NCBI GenBank assembly: GCA_023935145.1
Contig: CM043700.1
Span: 66,567,120-66,631,119, forward strand
Source of the DNA: Bretschneidera sinensis
Lineage: Eukaryota > Streptophyta > Magnoliopsida > Brassicales > Akaniaceae
Reading direction: 5' to 3'
DNA: 64,000 nt
A program made the translations under genes and the position numbers. The notes under the pieces were generated by a model, which saw only the letters and a list, made by a program, of their open reading frames with translations, was not told the origin of the DNA and made no database searches. Shown in pieces: positions 9,991-20,005 of this stretch (positions are counted from its first letter, which is position 1; each line of letters begins with the position of its first letter).

Positions 9991-10740
9991 TGTTGAGTGG
10001 TACCTACAGACTATAACCCAAGTTTCCCGAACATGACTTGTACCCAACAGAGAAGATGGCTAGGGAACACAAGAGGCTCAAGAGAGGTGCTAATACTCCC
10101 AACTCAGAGAAAGAAGAAGAATTCACTCGAGCTTAAGAGGAACAAAGAAAGAAATGAGTCACCAGCTCATTGGACAGGAAAGAGTTCATAGTGACCTTTT
10201 CATATAGAAGTGATGATGAAGAAGAAGCATACATACCAGGAACCCTCACAAGGGATGAAGAGTTTATCCCAATTCTAAAAGGGAGATTTCACATAAACCA
10301 CGCTAAAAGGGAAGTTAAATATGAATGGTTAGAATCCATGGGCATCAACAGGCCCATACACATTATGAATGTAGGATAACCAACTAATGAGGCCAAATAT
10401 CAAGAACTCTAGAGTGTTCCGAAGAAGAACAAACTCCCAAGGAAGATTCTAATCATAACAGCGATAAGAAGGAAGACCAGGAAAAATACCATAAAAAGAA
10501 AGATCTAATGGAACCAATTAGGACCACGGATTGCAACATGGTAATCCTTTTACCATCATCCTTTCGAGCAGTGCCTAGCCATTTACTCGAGGTTGAGGTG
10601 GTTGACATCGAGGAATGAAGAACAATCAAAGAACAACCCCAAGAGGTAGTACACACATGGAACGAGGAGCCATAGACAAAGCAGATAAATGAGGAAGATA
10701 AGACTCTTATGATCATCGATAAGCCCTCTCGAGGTATAGC
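9990..10740 (+). pseudogene. Element B (Tat-like gypsy): region upstream of protease
   Basis: A coding-like stretch on the plus strand with stops. From the ATG at 10054 it reads MAREHKRLKRG..., then DRKEFIVTFSYRSDDEEEAYIPG, then LKGRFHINHAKREVKYEWLESMGINRP up to 10378. It continues as poor frames to about 10740. Tat-type elements have a similar segment before the protease. No clear zinc knuckle or LTR is seen to the left, so the 5' end of this element is missing or lies unrecognised near 9960. Confidence 0.55.
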
Positions 10741-11364
10741 TCAACATTTAAACTTTTGTATGTTAAGATTCATATAGAAAATAAACCTATGAATCATGTA
10801 CTAGTTGACAATGATGTAGCTGTTAACATATTACCACACACTATGCTCCATAAACTGAAGAAAACAAAAGACTATATAATCCCTTCTAAGGTTTCCGTTT
10901 ATGGTTTCTCAAGAAACACCATCAGAACATGAGGAGTTATTCCTTTTGAATTACAGGTTGGGAGTCAAGTTGCAATAGACACATTCTTTGAAATTTGACT
11001 TGACTTCAAGCTACAACATTTTATTAGGGTGAGATTGGATTATTCCAATTATTGTGTGCCATCATCATTGTATCAAGCATTTTTCTTTTGGATTGAAAAT
11101 AACTAGGTTGAAACTGTATATATAGATGATAAGCCATTTATGACTTCTTTAAATAGCATCAAGGTAACATTTTACAAGAAAAATGTTGGCTGCATAAAGA
11201 TGTTGAGAGGAGACAAACACAGGAAGCCAACCGAGATAATTGTGTTAAAGGAAGAGCTAGAAGATGTGGCTTTAGAGCAGGTTTGTAAGGAGCGGTCCAA
11301 ACCATGCTTGATAGAGAAAATATCACTTATGCCCTTGATCAAATACAAGGTAGATGATGAATAG
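10741..11364 (+). pseudogene. Element B aspartic protease and following linker
   Basis: Around 10770-10860 the translation shows VKIHIENKPMNHVLVDNDVAVNILP, matching the Tat-type retropepsin site (V-D-x-G-A-x-x-N-I-L-P), but the D-x-G core reads D-N-D, so the flap-side Gly is lost. Stops occur at about 10930 and 11000. The open stretch 11140-11364 (MTSLNSIKVTF...LIKYKVDDE) is the linker toward RT. Confidence 0.65.
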
Positions 11365-11779
11365 TCAACTCTGCAAAGACAAAAGAGAGGCTATAGCTTT
11401 GGCCTAATCAATGTTAGCTACATATGTGGCTGAACAGAAAGTAATAGAGTAATATAACATCAAGATTACAAAAGATCTAGATGAAATTGGACTAAAAGAC
11501 CTTGAACTTTCCTAGTCAAGCTTGAAGACTTGTAGGCAGAGATACAAGACCCCATATAAGAAGTCAATTTAGGTGATGTAAAAGAATCAAAACTAACCTT
11601 CATTAGCAAGCTATTTCCTCAACAAGTGAAAAAACAACTTACATCTCTTTTGAGATAGTATAAGGAATGCTTCGCTTGGGATTACGAGGAAATTCTGAGA
11701 ATAAGTAGAAGTATAGTAGTACACTGAATCCCCATCAGAAAAAGTTATAGACCATTCTAGTAGGAACCTAGAAGGATGT
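11365..11779 (+). pseudogene. Element B pre-RT and first residues of RT, cut by COP1
   Basis: Near 11590-11779 the translation reads FISKLFPQQVKKQLTSLLR, YKECFAWDYEEI and EPRRML, the standard entry into Tat-type RT, with several stops. It ends abruptly at 11779, where the COP1 LTR begins. The rest of the RT palm is absent. On the other side of COP1 (37922) the sequence resumes only at the end of RT, so about 180 codons were deleted. Confidence 0.75.
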
Positions 11780-12078
11780 TGTTGACCCTTATTTGATTTT
11801 AATTATGAAAAACCACTAGCTTTTTATTTGTGCTTGCAAACAACGTACAATTCAAAGATAATACACAAAATAAGCATATGTGATGAAGACTATTTACTTG
11901 AGAGATACTAGATCAAGATCAAAGACCTATAATAGGTTCTAAGGTAGTTAAGATCTGTAAATCTCTACTAACAAGTATTTTGCTTTTCATTATGGCTCAT
12001 TTTGATTGAAATTTTTTTACAAAAAATCATTTTGACTGAAAAAACCTTTTTAAAACAGAAAATTATGTTTTAGGACAT

Positions 12079-12290
12079 CCAGTCGACTGAATCGTTTCAT
12101 TCAATTGACTGAATGAAGTCCAGTCAACTGAAAGCTGTTGTTCAGTCGATTGAATAAAGTCATTTAGGTACAAAAGGTTTTCTTCATTCATTCAGTCGAC
12201 TGGTACAGTCGACTGAATGAAATACCTGATACTAATTTGTTTTTTTAAAGAACATTTTAGTCGACTAAACAAAACTATCTAGTCTACTAA
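12079..12290. repeat. AGTCGACT palindrome cluster in COP1 5' LTR
   Basis: About eight copies of a CAGTCGACTGA-like palindrome lie at irregular spacing, upstream of the LTR TATA box. Several copies read TTGACT or AGTCAA, that is, TCGA with its CpG decayed to TpG or CpA. Confidence 0.88.
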
Positions 12291-12392
12291 AAATTCAAAA
12301 ATAACAGTAATATTTCAATTCCGAAGGTCTATTTAGTGCATTTAATGCACCAAATTGATCCCAAACAGGATTTTTTAGAGAATAATAGTCAG

Positions 12393-12400
12393 TATAAAAA
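12393..12400 (+). promoter_or_regulatory. TATA box of COP1 5' LTR
   Basis: TATAAAAA in the context AGTATAAAAACCC, about 100 bp downstream of the palindrome cluster. The same context is found at 37432-37439 in the 3' LTR. Confidence 0.78.
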
Positions 12401-12931
12401 CCCATCATAAATTAGAGATAAAACACACACAAGAGCATTAAGTCTTCATCTTCTCATTTGCTATCATCTAAATCTTTCAAAATCCTTTATGAGTCATTCT
12501 TTTCTTCTTTATAACAACATTAAACTCAAGTATCCCTTGTCATCCTTTTATAGTCAATTCAAATCATTATAAAGAGAAAGAGTTAGTGTAACTTTTAGAG
12601 TGTTTAGGCATCAAACACTTCCTTGTAACTTCCTTATGGGAGAGATCTTTTTAAGTTTTAGGCAACTCCCTAGAAGTTGTTTGACTATTCTTAATGGATT
12701 GCTTCAAGAATGTTCCTTGAATAGAATGCATGTAAGATCAAAGTGATTCTGATTTTGCCGAACCACTATAAATGGAGTTTGCATATTATTTACATTTATT
12801 CCTTTTAATTTCAATCAAGTTTTTGGTTGTTTGCTTAAATTGATTAAATTGTTAAAACTTGTTTTTTAATTTCAAAAAGTTTTGTCAAAACCTAATTCAC
12901 CCCCTCTTGGGTTTGTACCTCAGTCTACAAT

Positions 12932-12943
12932 TGGTATTAGAGC
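12932..12943 (+). other. COP1 primer binding site (tRNA-iMet type)
   Basis: TGGTATTAGAGC lies two bases after the LTR and differs at one base from the usual initiator-Met primer site TGGTATCAGAGC. Confidence 0.88.
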
Positions 12944-12984
12944 CTCGCACTCAATTTTAGGCTTAACATCATTGAGTTGATCCA

Positions 12985-14450
12985 ATGACTTCAAATAGTT
13001 ATACCGAAGGTCATTCCTATACTAGACCTTCTTTGTTCAATGGAACAAATTATAATTATTGGAAAAATAGAATGAAAATCTTTGTTGAAAGACAAGATTA
13101 TAATTTGTGGAGAATCATTAAAGAAAGACCTAGAATTCCTTATAAGGATATAACTATTGGAGAGATTGTGCGTACAATGCCTAAGCTTAAAACAGAGTTT
13201 GATGAAGAGGATTGTAGAATGATTTCTCTAAATAGTAGAGCTACTAGTATGCTACATTATGCTTTAGATATAAATGAATAAATTAAAATTTTAGCATGTG
13301 TTTCAGCTAAATAAATATGGGACAAACTTCAGATTAATTATGAGGGCACTAGTGAAGTTAAAAAATCAAAAAATTATATGTTAGTATCTGAGTATGAATC
13401 TTTCAAAATTTCTACTAACGAAAAAATTTCTGAAATGCACTCCCACTTCACTACTATTGTTAATGGTTTAAGCTTCTTGGTAGGAATGTTGAGGAGTTTG
13501 AGCTAACAAGGAAGATATTAAGATCTTTTCTATCAACTTAGAAAGCAAAGAAAATGGCTATAACAGAGGCCAAAGACCTCGACAAACTTAATGTTGAAAC
13601 CCTTCTCGGGTCATTAATGACTTACGAGATAGAAGAAATGAATCTCGGTGTCAATAATGATAAGATTAAGAAAAAGAAAATGATTTCTCTCAAAGCTTCC
13701 ATAAGCAAGAAAGTGGAAGAAAAAGAAGAAGAAGATGAGAGTAGTCAAGAAGATTGTGAAATGACACTCATCACCAAAAGATATTATAAGTTCTTGAAGA
13801 AAAGCAAGAAACCTTACCCAAAGGATTCCACTCCAAAAAGAGAACCTATTGTGTGCTTTGGTTGCAAGAAGCCTGGACACATTAAGGCTGATTATCCAAT
13901 AACAAACAAACCAAACAAGAGCTTCAAAATGAATGTCATGGTTGCAACCACTTGGAGTGATGATGAAGAAGAAGCATTTTCGGATAGCGACGTCGGATAT
14001 GAAGAAATGGTCAATCTTTTCTTAATAGAAGTTGATGATGAAGATGGGGTAACAAATTCTTCCCCCACTAATAATAATGATAATATATTTAGTAGTAGTG
14101 AAGAATTGATTGAGGTAATTAATGAAATACTTGAAGAATTGAAGAAATTTGATTATAGAAATATTGCTTTTAAAAAGGAAGTCTCATCTCTCTCTAAAGA
14201 AATGGAAAGTCTAAAAGAAGAAAAGAAAAATTATCTTCCATGCTCTATAACTCATCATAATATTTCTTGAAAAATGAAAATGATGATTTGAAAAATAAAG
14301 TGATTGAGTTAAATAACACTATATCTAGGCTTATTCTTGGAAGAGAAAAACTAGATGAAGTGCTATCTTGTCAAAAAATGAATGGAGAAAAATCTGATTC
14401 AGGTTATTCTCCATCAGGTAAAAAAAATATAAAAAGATTTCCTTTGTGAA
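12985..14450 (+). pseudogene. COP1 gag
   Basis: The start ATG at 12985 opens a SIRE-type gag: RPSLFNGTNYNYWKNRM near the N-terminus, then RMISLNSRATSMLHYALD. A stop at 13279 (TAA) is followed by homologous sequence with further stops up to 13553. The open stretch 13554-14270 contains a basic/acidic linker and a zinc knuckle (CFGCKKPGHIKADY near 13855) whose last Cys is replaced by Tyr. An acidic, coiled-coil-like tail (EEL...SLSKEMESLKEEKK) continues to about 14450 after another stop. The knuckle defect and stops make it non-functional. Confidence 0.88.
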
Positions 14451-14900
14451 AGCAACATGTGTGGATGAACCCTCCAATTCTAAGGCTTCTAGCAATGTTA
14501 AAAGTTTTCGTTTAAAAAAATGCTGGTAAGCCTAAAAATACAAATTTCAATTCAAATGCAAAGAATTCAAATGTCTATGCTAGAAATAGAAATCCTACAA
14601 TTACTTATGCACATATGTATGCTCATCCTAGAAATATAAATGCTAGGAATACACATTTAAGAAATGCACACAAGGAATGAATATCCTAGAAATAATTATT
14701 ATGCATATCCTAGAGATAACATGTATGTTCATAACTCCTATGCTAGAAACATGTATCCTATAAATGCTTATCCAATGAATAATAGGCATATATATTCAAG
14801 ACATCCTAGAAACTTCTATGACTATTATCCTAGGATCATGAATCATCAACATGTCTATAATTATAGAACACTTTATAATGTTAAGAAAGTATAGGTCCTT
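14451..14900 (+). other. COP1 Asn/Tyr/Arg-rich low-complexity stretch after gag
   Basis: The region encodes a repetitive run rich in Asn, Tyr, Arg and Pro (motifs such as YPRNNYYAYPRDN, NAYPMNN) with stops in between. At DNA level it is a degenerate tandem of CCTAGAAAT / TATGCT words. SIRE-like elements often have such a variable segment between the zinc knuckle and the protease. It is not a separate gene. Confidence 0.6.
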
Positions 14901-15230
14901 AAAGGAGCCGTATTTTTTAGGACTAACCCCAAAGGACCCAATAAATTTTGGGTACCTAAGAGTGCTATTGTTATGTCTCCACACCCAAAAAAAGGTAACT
15001 ATTGGTACCTTGATAGTGGATTCTCAAAGCACATGACCAGTGATCAAAGTATGTTCAAGGAGTTAACTCTAAGGGATGGCAGACACGTCACCATTATAGA
15101 TAACACTAAGATAAAGATTATCAGGCATGGAAAAGTGGGTAAAGATTCTTCAACCATTGACCATGTTTTATATGTTCAAGGCTTTAAGCAAAATTTACTA
15201 AGTATTAGTACTTTTAAATCCAAAAAGGTG
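14901..15230 (+). pseudogene. COP1 protease
   Basis: The copia protease site is read as YWYLDSGFSKHMTSD near 15000-15030. The D-S-G triad is intact, and the usual Cys after it is Phe. A SIRE-type sequence follows (GRHVTIIDNTKIKI, IDHVLYVQGFKQNLLSIS). Just after this point about 100 codons of the normal pre-integrase segment are missing. Confidence 0.85.
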
Positions 15231-15900
15231 ATTTCAACCTCTAGACCATTAGAACTTTTACATATGGACTTGTTTGGTTTTACATATGGACTTGTTTGGT
15301 CCAACAAATACCATTAGTCTAGGTGACCATCAATATGCTTACTATTATTGATGATTATTCAAGATATTTCTTTGTTATTTTTATTACTTAAAAGGATGAA
15401 GCCTTTAAAGGTTTTGTGAACTTTTACAAGAAGGTTCAAAATGAAAAAGAAATTTCTATATCAAGAATTAGAAATGATCATGGAAAGAAATTTGAAAACC
15501 AAAGTTTTTCAAAATTTTGTGATGAAAATGGAATTGATCACAATTTTTCAACCCCTAGAACTCCTCAACAAAATGGTGTTGTTGAGAAGAAAAACAAAAT
15601 TCTAGAAGAATTTGCAAGAACCATGCTTTGTGAAAATAGTTTACCGAAATACTTTTGGAAGAAAGCCATAAATACTTCTTGTTATGTTTTAAATAGAGTA
15701 CTAATTAGGTATATACTTGACAAAACTCCATATGAACTATGGAAAGGTAGAAAGCCTACTATCTCTTATTTTTGTGCTTTTGGTTGCAAATGCTTTATCC
15801 TAAATAATAATAAAACTAACTTAGGTAAATTTGAATTGAAGGCCAATGAAGGAATATTCTTAGGATATTCAACCTCTAGTAAAACTTATTGAGTCTTTAA
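15231..15900 (+). pseudogene. COP1 integrase core
   Basis: The SRPLELLHMDLFG box holds the first Asp near 15265. A tandem duplication of about 22 bp (CATATGGACTTGTTTGGT twice at 15259-15300) and stops disrupt the frame. The open stretch 15416-15892 contains RNDHGKKFEN (second Asp), STPRTPQQNGVVEKKN (Glu) and CYVLNRV, YELWKGRKP, FGCKCFIL and GIFLGYS, the standard copia integrase end. The HHCC zinc domain (pre-integrase) is missing between protease and core. Confidence 0.87.
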
Positions 15901-17270
15901 CAAAATAAGTCTAGTGGTTGAAGAATCTGTATATGTTGTTTTGATGAATCTAACTCAATTAGTAGTAGAATAATATCTCTTAATGACGATACAAATTTTA
16001 TTCCAAGAGTGGATACATCTACTCTTATTGTTGACCCTAAGAAAAGTCAACCTCAACCAAATAAAGTGGTAGATGCTCCCAATCATGATCAACCCTCCAC
16101 AAATCATCAAAGAAATGAACTTCCCAAAGATTTGAGGTATGTAAATTATCATCCAATCGATCAAGTGATTAGTGATCCTTCACAAGGAGTAAGAACTCGA
16201 TCCTCTATGAGAAATATTTGTAATTATATAGCTTATTTATCTCAAGTAGAACCTAAGACCTTGTTGAATCCGAAAAAGATGTTGATTGGATAAATGCCAT
16301 GTAAGAAGAGTTAAATCAATTTGAAAGAAATAAAGTATGGACTTTAGTTCCTAGACCAAAGAATCATACCATCATAAGAACTAAATGGGTTTTTAGAAAC
16401 AAAATGGATAAAAATGGAATTGTAACTAGGAACAAGGCTAGACGTGTTTCTAAGGGTTACAATCAAGAAGAAGGAATAGAATTTGATGAAATCTATGCTC
16501 CTGTAGCTAGATTAGAAGTTATTCATATATTGCTAGCCTTTGTATGCTTTAAAAAGTTTAAACTATTTCAAATGGATGTGAAAAGTACATTTTTAAATGG
16601 CTTTATAGAAGAAGAGGTTTATGTCGAACAACCTCTTGGTTTTGAAGATTCTAACCTTCCAAATCATGTTTACAAGCTTTATAAAGCTCTCTATAGGTTG
16701 AAGCATGCTCCAAGAGCATGATATGGAAGGTTAAGTAAATTTTTACTTGAAAATGCTTTTATAAGAGGAAAAATAGATACAATTCTTTTTACAAAAACTC
16801 ATAAACATGATACACTCTTTGTCCAAATATATGTTAATGAAATTATTTTTGGTGCCTCTAATGAATCAATGTGTCAAGAATTTCTAAGTGTATGCACGGT
16901 GAATTTAAGATGAGTATGATGGGAGAGTTTACATACTTCTTTGGACTTCAAATCAAACAAAAAAAGGGAGGCATCTTTATAAACCAATCTAAATACACCA
17001 AAGACTTGCTAAAGAGATTTGGGATGGAGAACTCAAAGTCATTTAGGACTCCCATGAGCACCTCTACAAAACTTTATTTGGATGAGGAAGGTAAATGTGT
17101 AGACACTAAGACTTATAGAAGCATGATAGGGACTTTAATATATCTATCTGCAAGTAGACCCAATATAATGTTTAGTGTATGCATGTGTGCTAGATTCCAA
17201 GCTATTCCTAAGGAATCTCATATTGTTACTATAAAAAGAATTTTAATATATTTGCAAGGTACTTAAAATC
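15901..17270 (+). pseudogene. COP1 linker and reverse transcriptase
   Basis: A linker (16009-16293, ...RTRSSMRNICNYIAYLSQVEP) leads into copia RT: TKWVFRNKMDKNG, RRVSKGYNQEEGIEFDEIYAPVARLE, FQMDVKSTFLNG (first Asp) and EEEVYVEQPLGFED up to 16721. A stop replaces the Trp of the RA-W-Y motif at 16720. The catalytic box, normally YVDD, reads YVNE near 16830, so both catalytic Asp are lost. From 16871 the sequence continues with MGEFTYFFGLQIKQ, SKYTKDLLKRFGMENSK and IGTLIYLSASRPNIMFSV. Confidence 0.9.
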
Positions 17271-17638
17271 TAGGCTTATGGTATTCTAGAAAATCAACTT
17301 TTGAGCTTGTTGGGTACTCGGATGCTGATTTTGCGGGTTGTAAGTTAGATAGAAAAAGCACTAGTGGAACATGCCAATTTCTATGTGCTATGTTAACTTT
17401 TTAGTTTTCAAAGAAACAAAATTCAGTTGTACTATCAATCGCCGAAGTGGAATTTGTAGCCGCCGGTAGTTGTTGTGCACAATTTTATGGATGAAACAAC
17501 AACTAGAAGAATATGGCATGTGTTTTAAAAATATTCCAATTCATTGTGACAATACTAGTGCTATCCACTTGAAAAAAAACCCCAATTCAACATTCTAGTT
17601 ACAAATGTATTGAGATATGACATCACTTTATAAAAGAT
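17271..17638 (+). pseudogene. COP1 RNase H, left part
   Basis: The translation gives LGLWYSRKSTFELVGYSDADFAGCKLDRKSTSG (first Asp), an IAEVEFVAAGSCCAQ-like stretch (Glu) and CDNTS-like remains, with stops and a frameshift near 17485. It is cut at 17638 by the solo LTR and resumes at 18681 with HAQKGVIKLEF. Confidence 0.88.
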
Positions 17639-18116
17639 TGTTGGAAATCACCTTGACAAGATGCCCAGGTGGTGATCTTCTAAACACCCAAGTCTTGAAT
17701 GACTTGTAGAAAGAAAAACAGCAATCGAACACAAGAACAGAAAATCAAAGAAAGAAAGAAGGCAAGTAATTTGTTGTCGAGGTTCGGCAATGTGCCTACG
17801 TCCCCGTGAGTTCCTCCGAACTCTCTGCACTATCTCAATGGTTCTTACAAAGTTACAGCAATCCCCTTCAAGAATCCAAGTTCTTGAAGAAACAATAAGA
17901 GAAGGAAGAAGATGAGAACTTCAACAATGTTCTCTAATCTAATCTAGACTCTCTCTATCTTATTACAACCAGCCTCACTACAAGAGTGTCTCTTGTGTTT
18001 ATGTCTCTCTACACACTCTCTTAGTGTTTACAATGATCTCACAATGTCACAAATCTCTCTTGTATGTGTGTTGTATATCTTTATGTATATTATATTATGA
18101 AATGAGGCCTTGAGAA

Positions 18117-18130
18117 CCCTTTTTATAGCC
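18117..18130 (-). promoter_or_regulatory. TATA box of solo LTR
   Basis: GGCTATAAAAAGGG on the minus strand is a strong plant TATA match. The CpG-rich block lies about 110 bp upstream. Confidence 0.75.
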
Positions 18131-18239
18131 TCTTAATTCTTGGACATTCTTGTGATTCATTATTGACCCTTTGATCTTGTTCTCCCTTTAATCTCATCCT
18201 TTAATCATCCTCCAAGTGATGATGTGCATTTTGGTTTTG

Positions 18240-18480
18240 TGCGCACATCATTTGGATTGCCTTGAAGCCTGCTGCATGTGCGTGCAGTAGTGTGCTGTGC
18301 GTTGCGGCGCTCAAATGGTGAGGTGCGGCGCTGAGGTAGGGCTGGAAGGGAGGCTTGTTGGAGGGCGCGACACTGGTGCTGCACGGTACGGCGTGGGTGA
18401 GGACCTGGTGCGTGCCATGCTATGAGGTGCGGCGCTGGGTAGGGTGCACTGCGCCCTGACCTGATGCTGCTGCCTCTTAA
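18240..18480. repeat. GC-rich degenerate repeat block in U3 of solo LTR
   Basis: About 240 bp that is far richer in G and C than its surroundings, with repeated GCGGCGCT, GTGCGTGC and GGTGCGGCGCTG-like words. Two arginine/proline/alanine-rich ORFs here are by-products of base composition. Confidence 0.75.
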
Positions 18481-18680
18481 TGCTAGTGCGCACACCTCCT
18501 ACCTGTGTGTAGAAACTGGCACAGCAGTGTGCCTGACCTTCCCATGCTCAAAACTTAAGCACACACATGTGTGCAACCTTTTAACTTGCTGAACTTTGAT
18601 ATTCCATAATTGGTTTGGAGTTTACCAACCTTAGACCATGTTTGGAAATGTTTGAACCTTAGACAAATAACAACAGATAT

Positions 18681-18825
18681 CATGCTCAAAAGGGTGTTAT
18701 TAAACTAGAATTCATTCCCTCTGAAGATCAAATTGCTAACCTTCTTACAAAACCTTTGAATGAAGATAGCTTTTGTAAAATTAGACTATTAATAGGATTA
18801 AAAGACTATGAATGCTTGTGTGTTT
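18681..18825 (+). pseudogene. COP1 RNase H, right part (end of pol)
   Basis: This continues the domain cut by the solo LTR: HAQKGVIKLEFIPSEDQIANLLTKPLNEDSFCKIRLLIGL, the standard C-terminus of copia pol. It matches 63007-63130 in COP3. Confidence 0.88.
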
Positions 18826-19250
18826 GATTGCATTTACATTCATCATTTACATGTGTTCCATTGAGTAAATGAAGATTGATCCTCAATTTAATATTTCTGT
18901 CACTCAAAAATTGCATAGAACAAATCAGAATTACAATTCTACAAACTGGAATTCAAAATTTTATTTGAAAATCCTTATCTAGTCGATTGAATAGAATCAT
19001 TCAGTCGACTGGAGTACCCTAGTTTTCAAACCTAAACTCTCTACCATTCGTTCAGTCAACTAAACACTCCCTTCCAGTCAACTGAACGCACAAAAAATCA
19101 GTTTTTTATATTTTGTTTTCAAAAACCTCCATTACAGTCGCATTTGAGCTCAAAAACCTCTATTTAAAATTTGTGCTCTCTCTCTCAAGATTTCTTCTTG
19201 AATGTTTCAAATTTTGTCAAGGTTCAGCTTCAAAACCTTAACCCACTCAT
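18826..19250 (+). other. COP1 spacer between pol and extra ORF
   Basis: Non-coding. It holds an AGTCGACT palindrome cluster with four copies (18980-19095), a TATA-like box (TATTTAAA, 19161-19168) and a pyrimidine patch (CTCTCTCTCTC, 19175-19187). The same order of cluster, TATA and CT patch occurs in the COP3 spacer (62465-62820, minus). Confidence 0.7.
19161..19187 (+). promoter_or_regulatory. Possible internal promoter of the COP1 extra ORF
   Basis: TATTTAAAA is followed 7 bp later by a CT-rich patch of the type found at plant core promoters. It lies just upstream of the extra ORF and just downstream of a palindrome cluster of the same type as in the LTR promoter. Placement is repeated in COP3. 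Activity is inference. Confidence 0.45.
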
Positions 19251-20005
19251 TTGAAAATTATTATTTTTTTTACCAAATTAGAAAACCCTACTTTTTGGGT
19301 CTCTTTCGTTTTGAAACTCCTACCTAGTGTTCTCTTATCCATTTTGCTTCCTCGTCATTATTTTTTGGTCCATTTTTTGGGTAAAACTCAAATTTCTTCA
19401 TGGAGAATTGTCCTAAGTGCATCAAAACCCTTACAAAGAGGCATCAAGATACGGGAAAAAGGCAAAAGGAAGGAGCATGGCGATCAAAGCAGTCAGCCTC
19501 CTCAAGACGAGCTTAAAATCTCTCTCTTTAGATATCAAGATGCCAAGGAATGATATGATTCTATCATAAATTTTAAAACCATCAGGCCCGGTAGTGCTAT
19601 AGATTTCTTTTCCCTTTGGTTTAGTAATTTTATATTTAGACCTTTGTTTGATACATTAGGCTGGACTAATTTAGTAACCCTTAATGAAAAATACTACCCA
19701 AGGCTTATGCATCAATTTTATGCTAATGTAAAATAATCCTCCTCGAGCTATACCACTTTTAACACAATAGTCATGGGTCAGGAGTTCACTATGTCTACTG
19801 ACTTACTCCACAAAATTCTAGCCCTACCCGTAGAAGGAATTAAGTGGATAGGAGATGGTTGGCCCACTAATTTTGACTATGCTAGGGCTTGTAGGATAGT
19901 GAAGGGCAATAGAGATTATGTGTATGGAATTCAAACCTATAACACTTATCCCGATCTTCCTTTATACTTTAGGATGTTAAACCTAGTAGTAAACTAGAAT
20001 TTTAA
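19251..20005 (+). pseudogene. COP1 extra ORF (plant transposon protein-like), left part
   Basis: The region after pol encodes a protein resembling the 'putative plant transposon protein' family found in SIRE-like and other plant elements. Visible are a basic segment (GIKIREKGKRKEHGDQ), IDFFSLWFSNFIFRPLFDTLGW, YYPRLMHQFYANV, then from 19773 VMGQEFTMSTDLLHKILALPVEGIKWIGDGWP and PDLPLYFRMLNLVVN followed by TAG at 19995-19997. Stops also occur near 19550 and 19735. CHR1 is inserted eight bases after the TAG; homology resumes at 35560. COP3 carries the same TAG at the same place. The role is unknown; an envelope-like label has been used for SIRE but is not supported here by a signal peptide or membrane segment. 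Confidence 0.78.
20001..20005. repeat. Target-site duplication of CHR1, left copy
   Basis: TTTAA precedes the LTR; the other side has CTTAA (35560-35564), one mismatch. Confidence 0.7.

Larger units (their letters stand above)
11780..12929 (+). repeat. COP1 5' LTR
   Basis: 1150 bp from TGTTGACCC to CAGTCTACA. The partner at 36682-37921 shares TGTTGACTCTTATTTGATTTT, the palindrome cluster, the TATA box and the TTGATTAAATTGTTAAAAC end region. The U5 end contains CCCCCTCTTGGGTTTGTACCTC, also seen reversed at the COP2 LTR (50103). Confidence 0.92.
17639..18675 (-). mobile_element. Solo LTR in COP1 RNase H
   Basis: A 1037-bp block with ends TGTTG...CAACA and no internal region interrupts the RNase H frame. 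On the minus strand it has a TATA box (GGCTATAAAAAGGG, 18117-18130). U5-like sequence (GACGTAGGCACATTGCCGAACC) lies near 17780-17810 toward its left end, so the LTR points left. It resembles copia LTRs. Flanks share only GAT; a clean 5-bp duplication is not visible. A GC-rich tandem block (18240-18480) lies upstream of the TATA box. Confidence 0.82.

Noticed and set aside
18205..18495. Arg/Ala/Pro-rich ORF on the minus strand
   Set aside because: Explained by the GC-rich repeat block in the solo LTR U3.
17634..18680. Target-site duplication for the solo LTR
   Set aside because: Flanks AAGAT and GATAT share only GAT; no clean 5-bp repeat, so none is claimed.
19251..20005. Calling the copia extra ORF an envelope gene
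   Set aside because: No signal peptide, cleavage site or membrane segment is visible in either copy; the label would rest on position alone.
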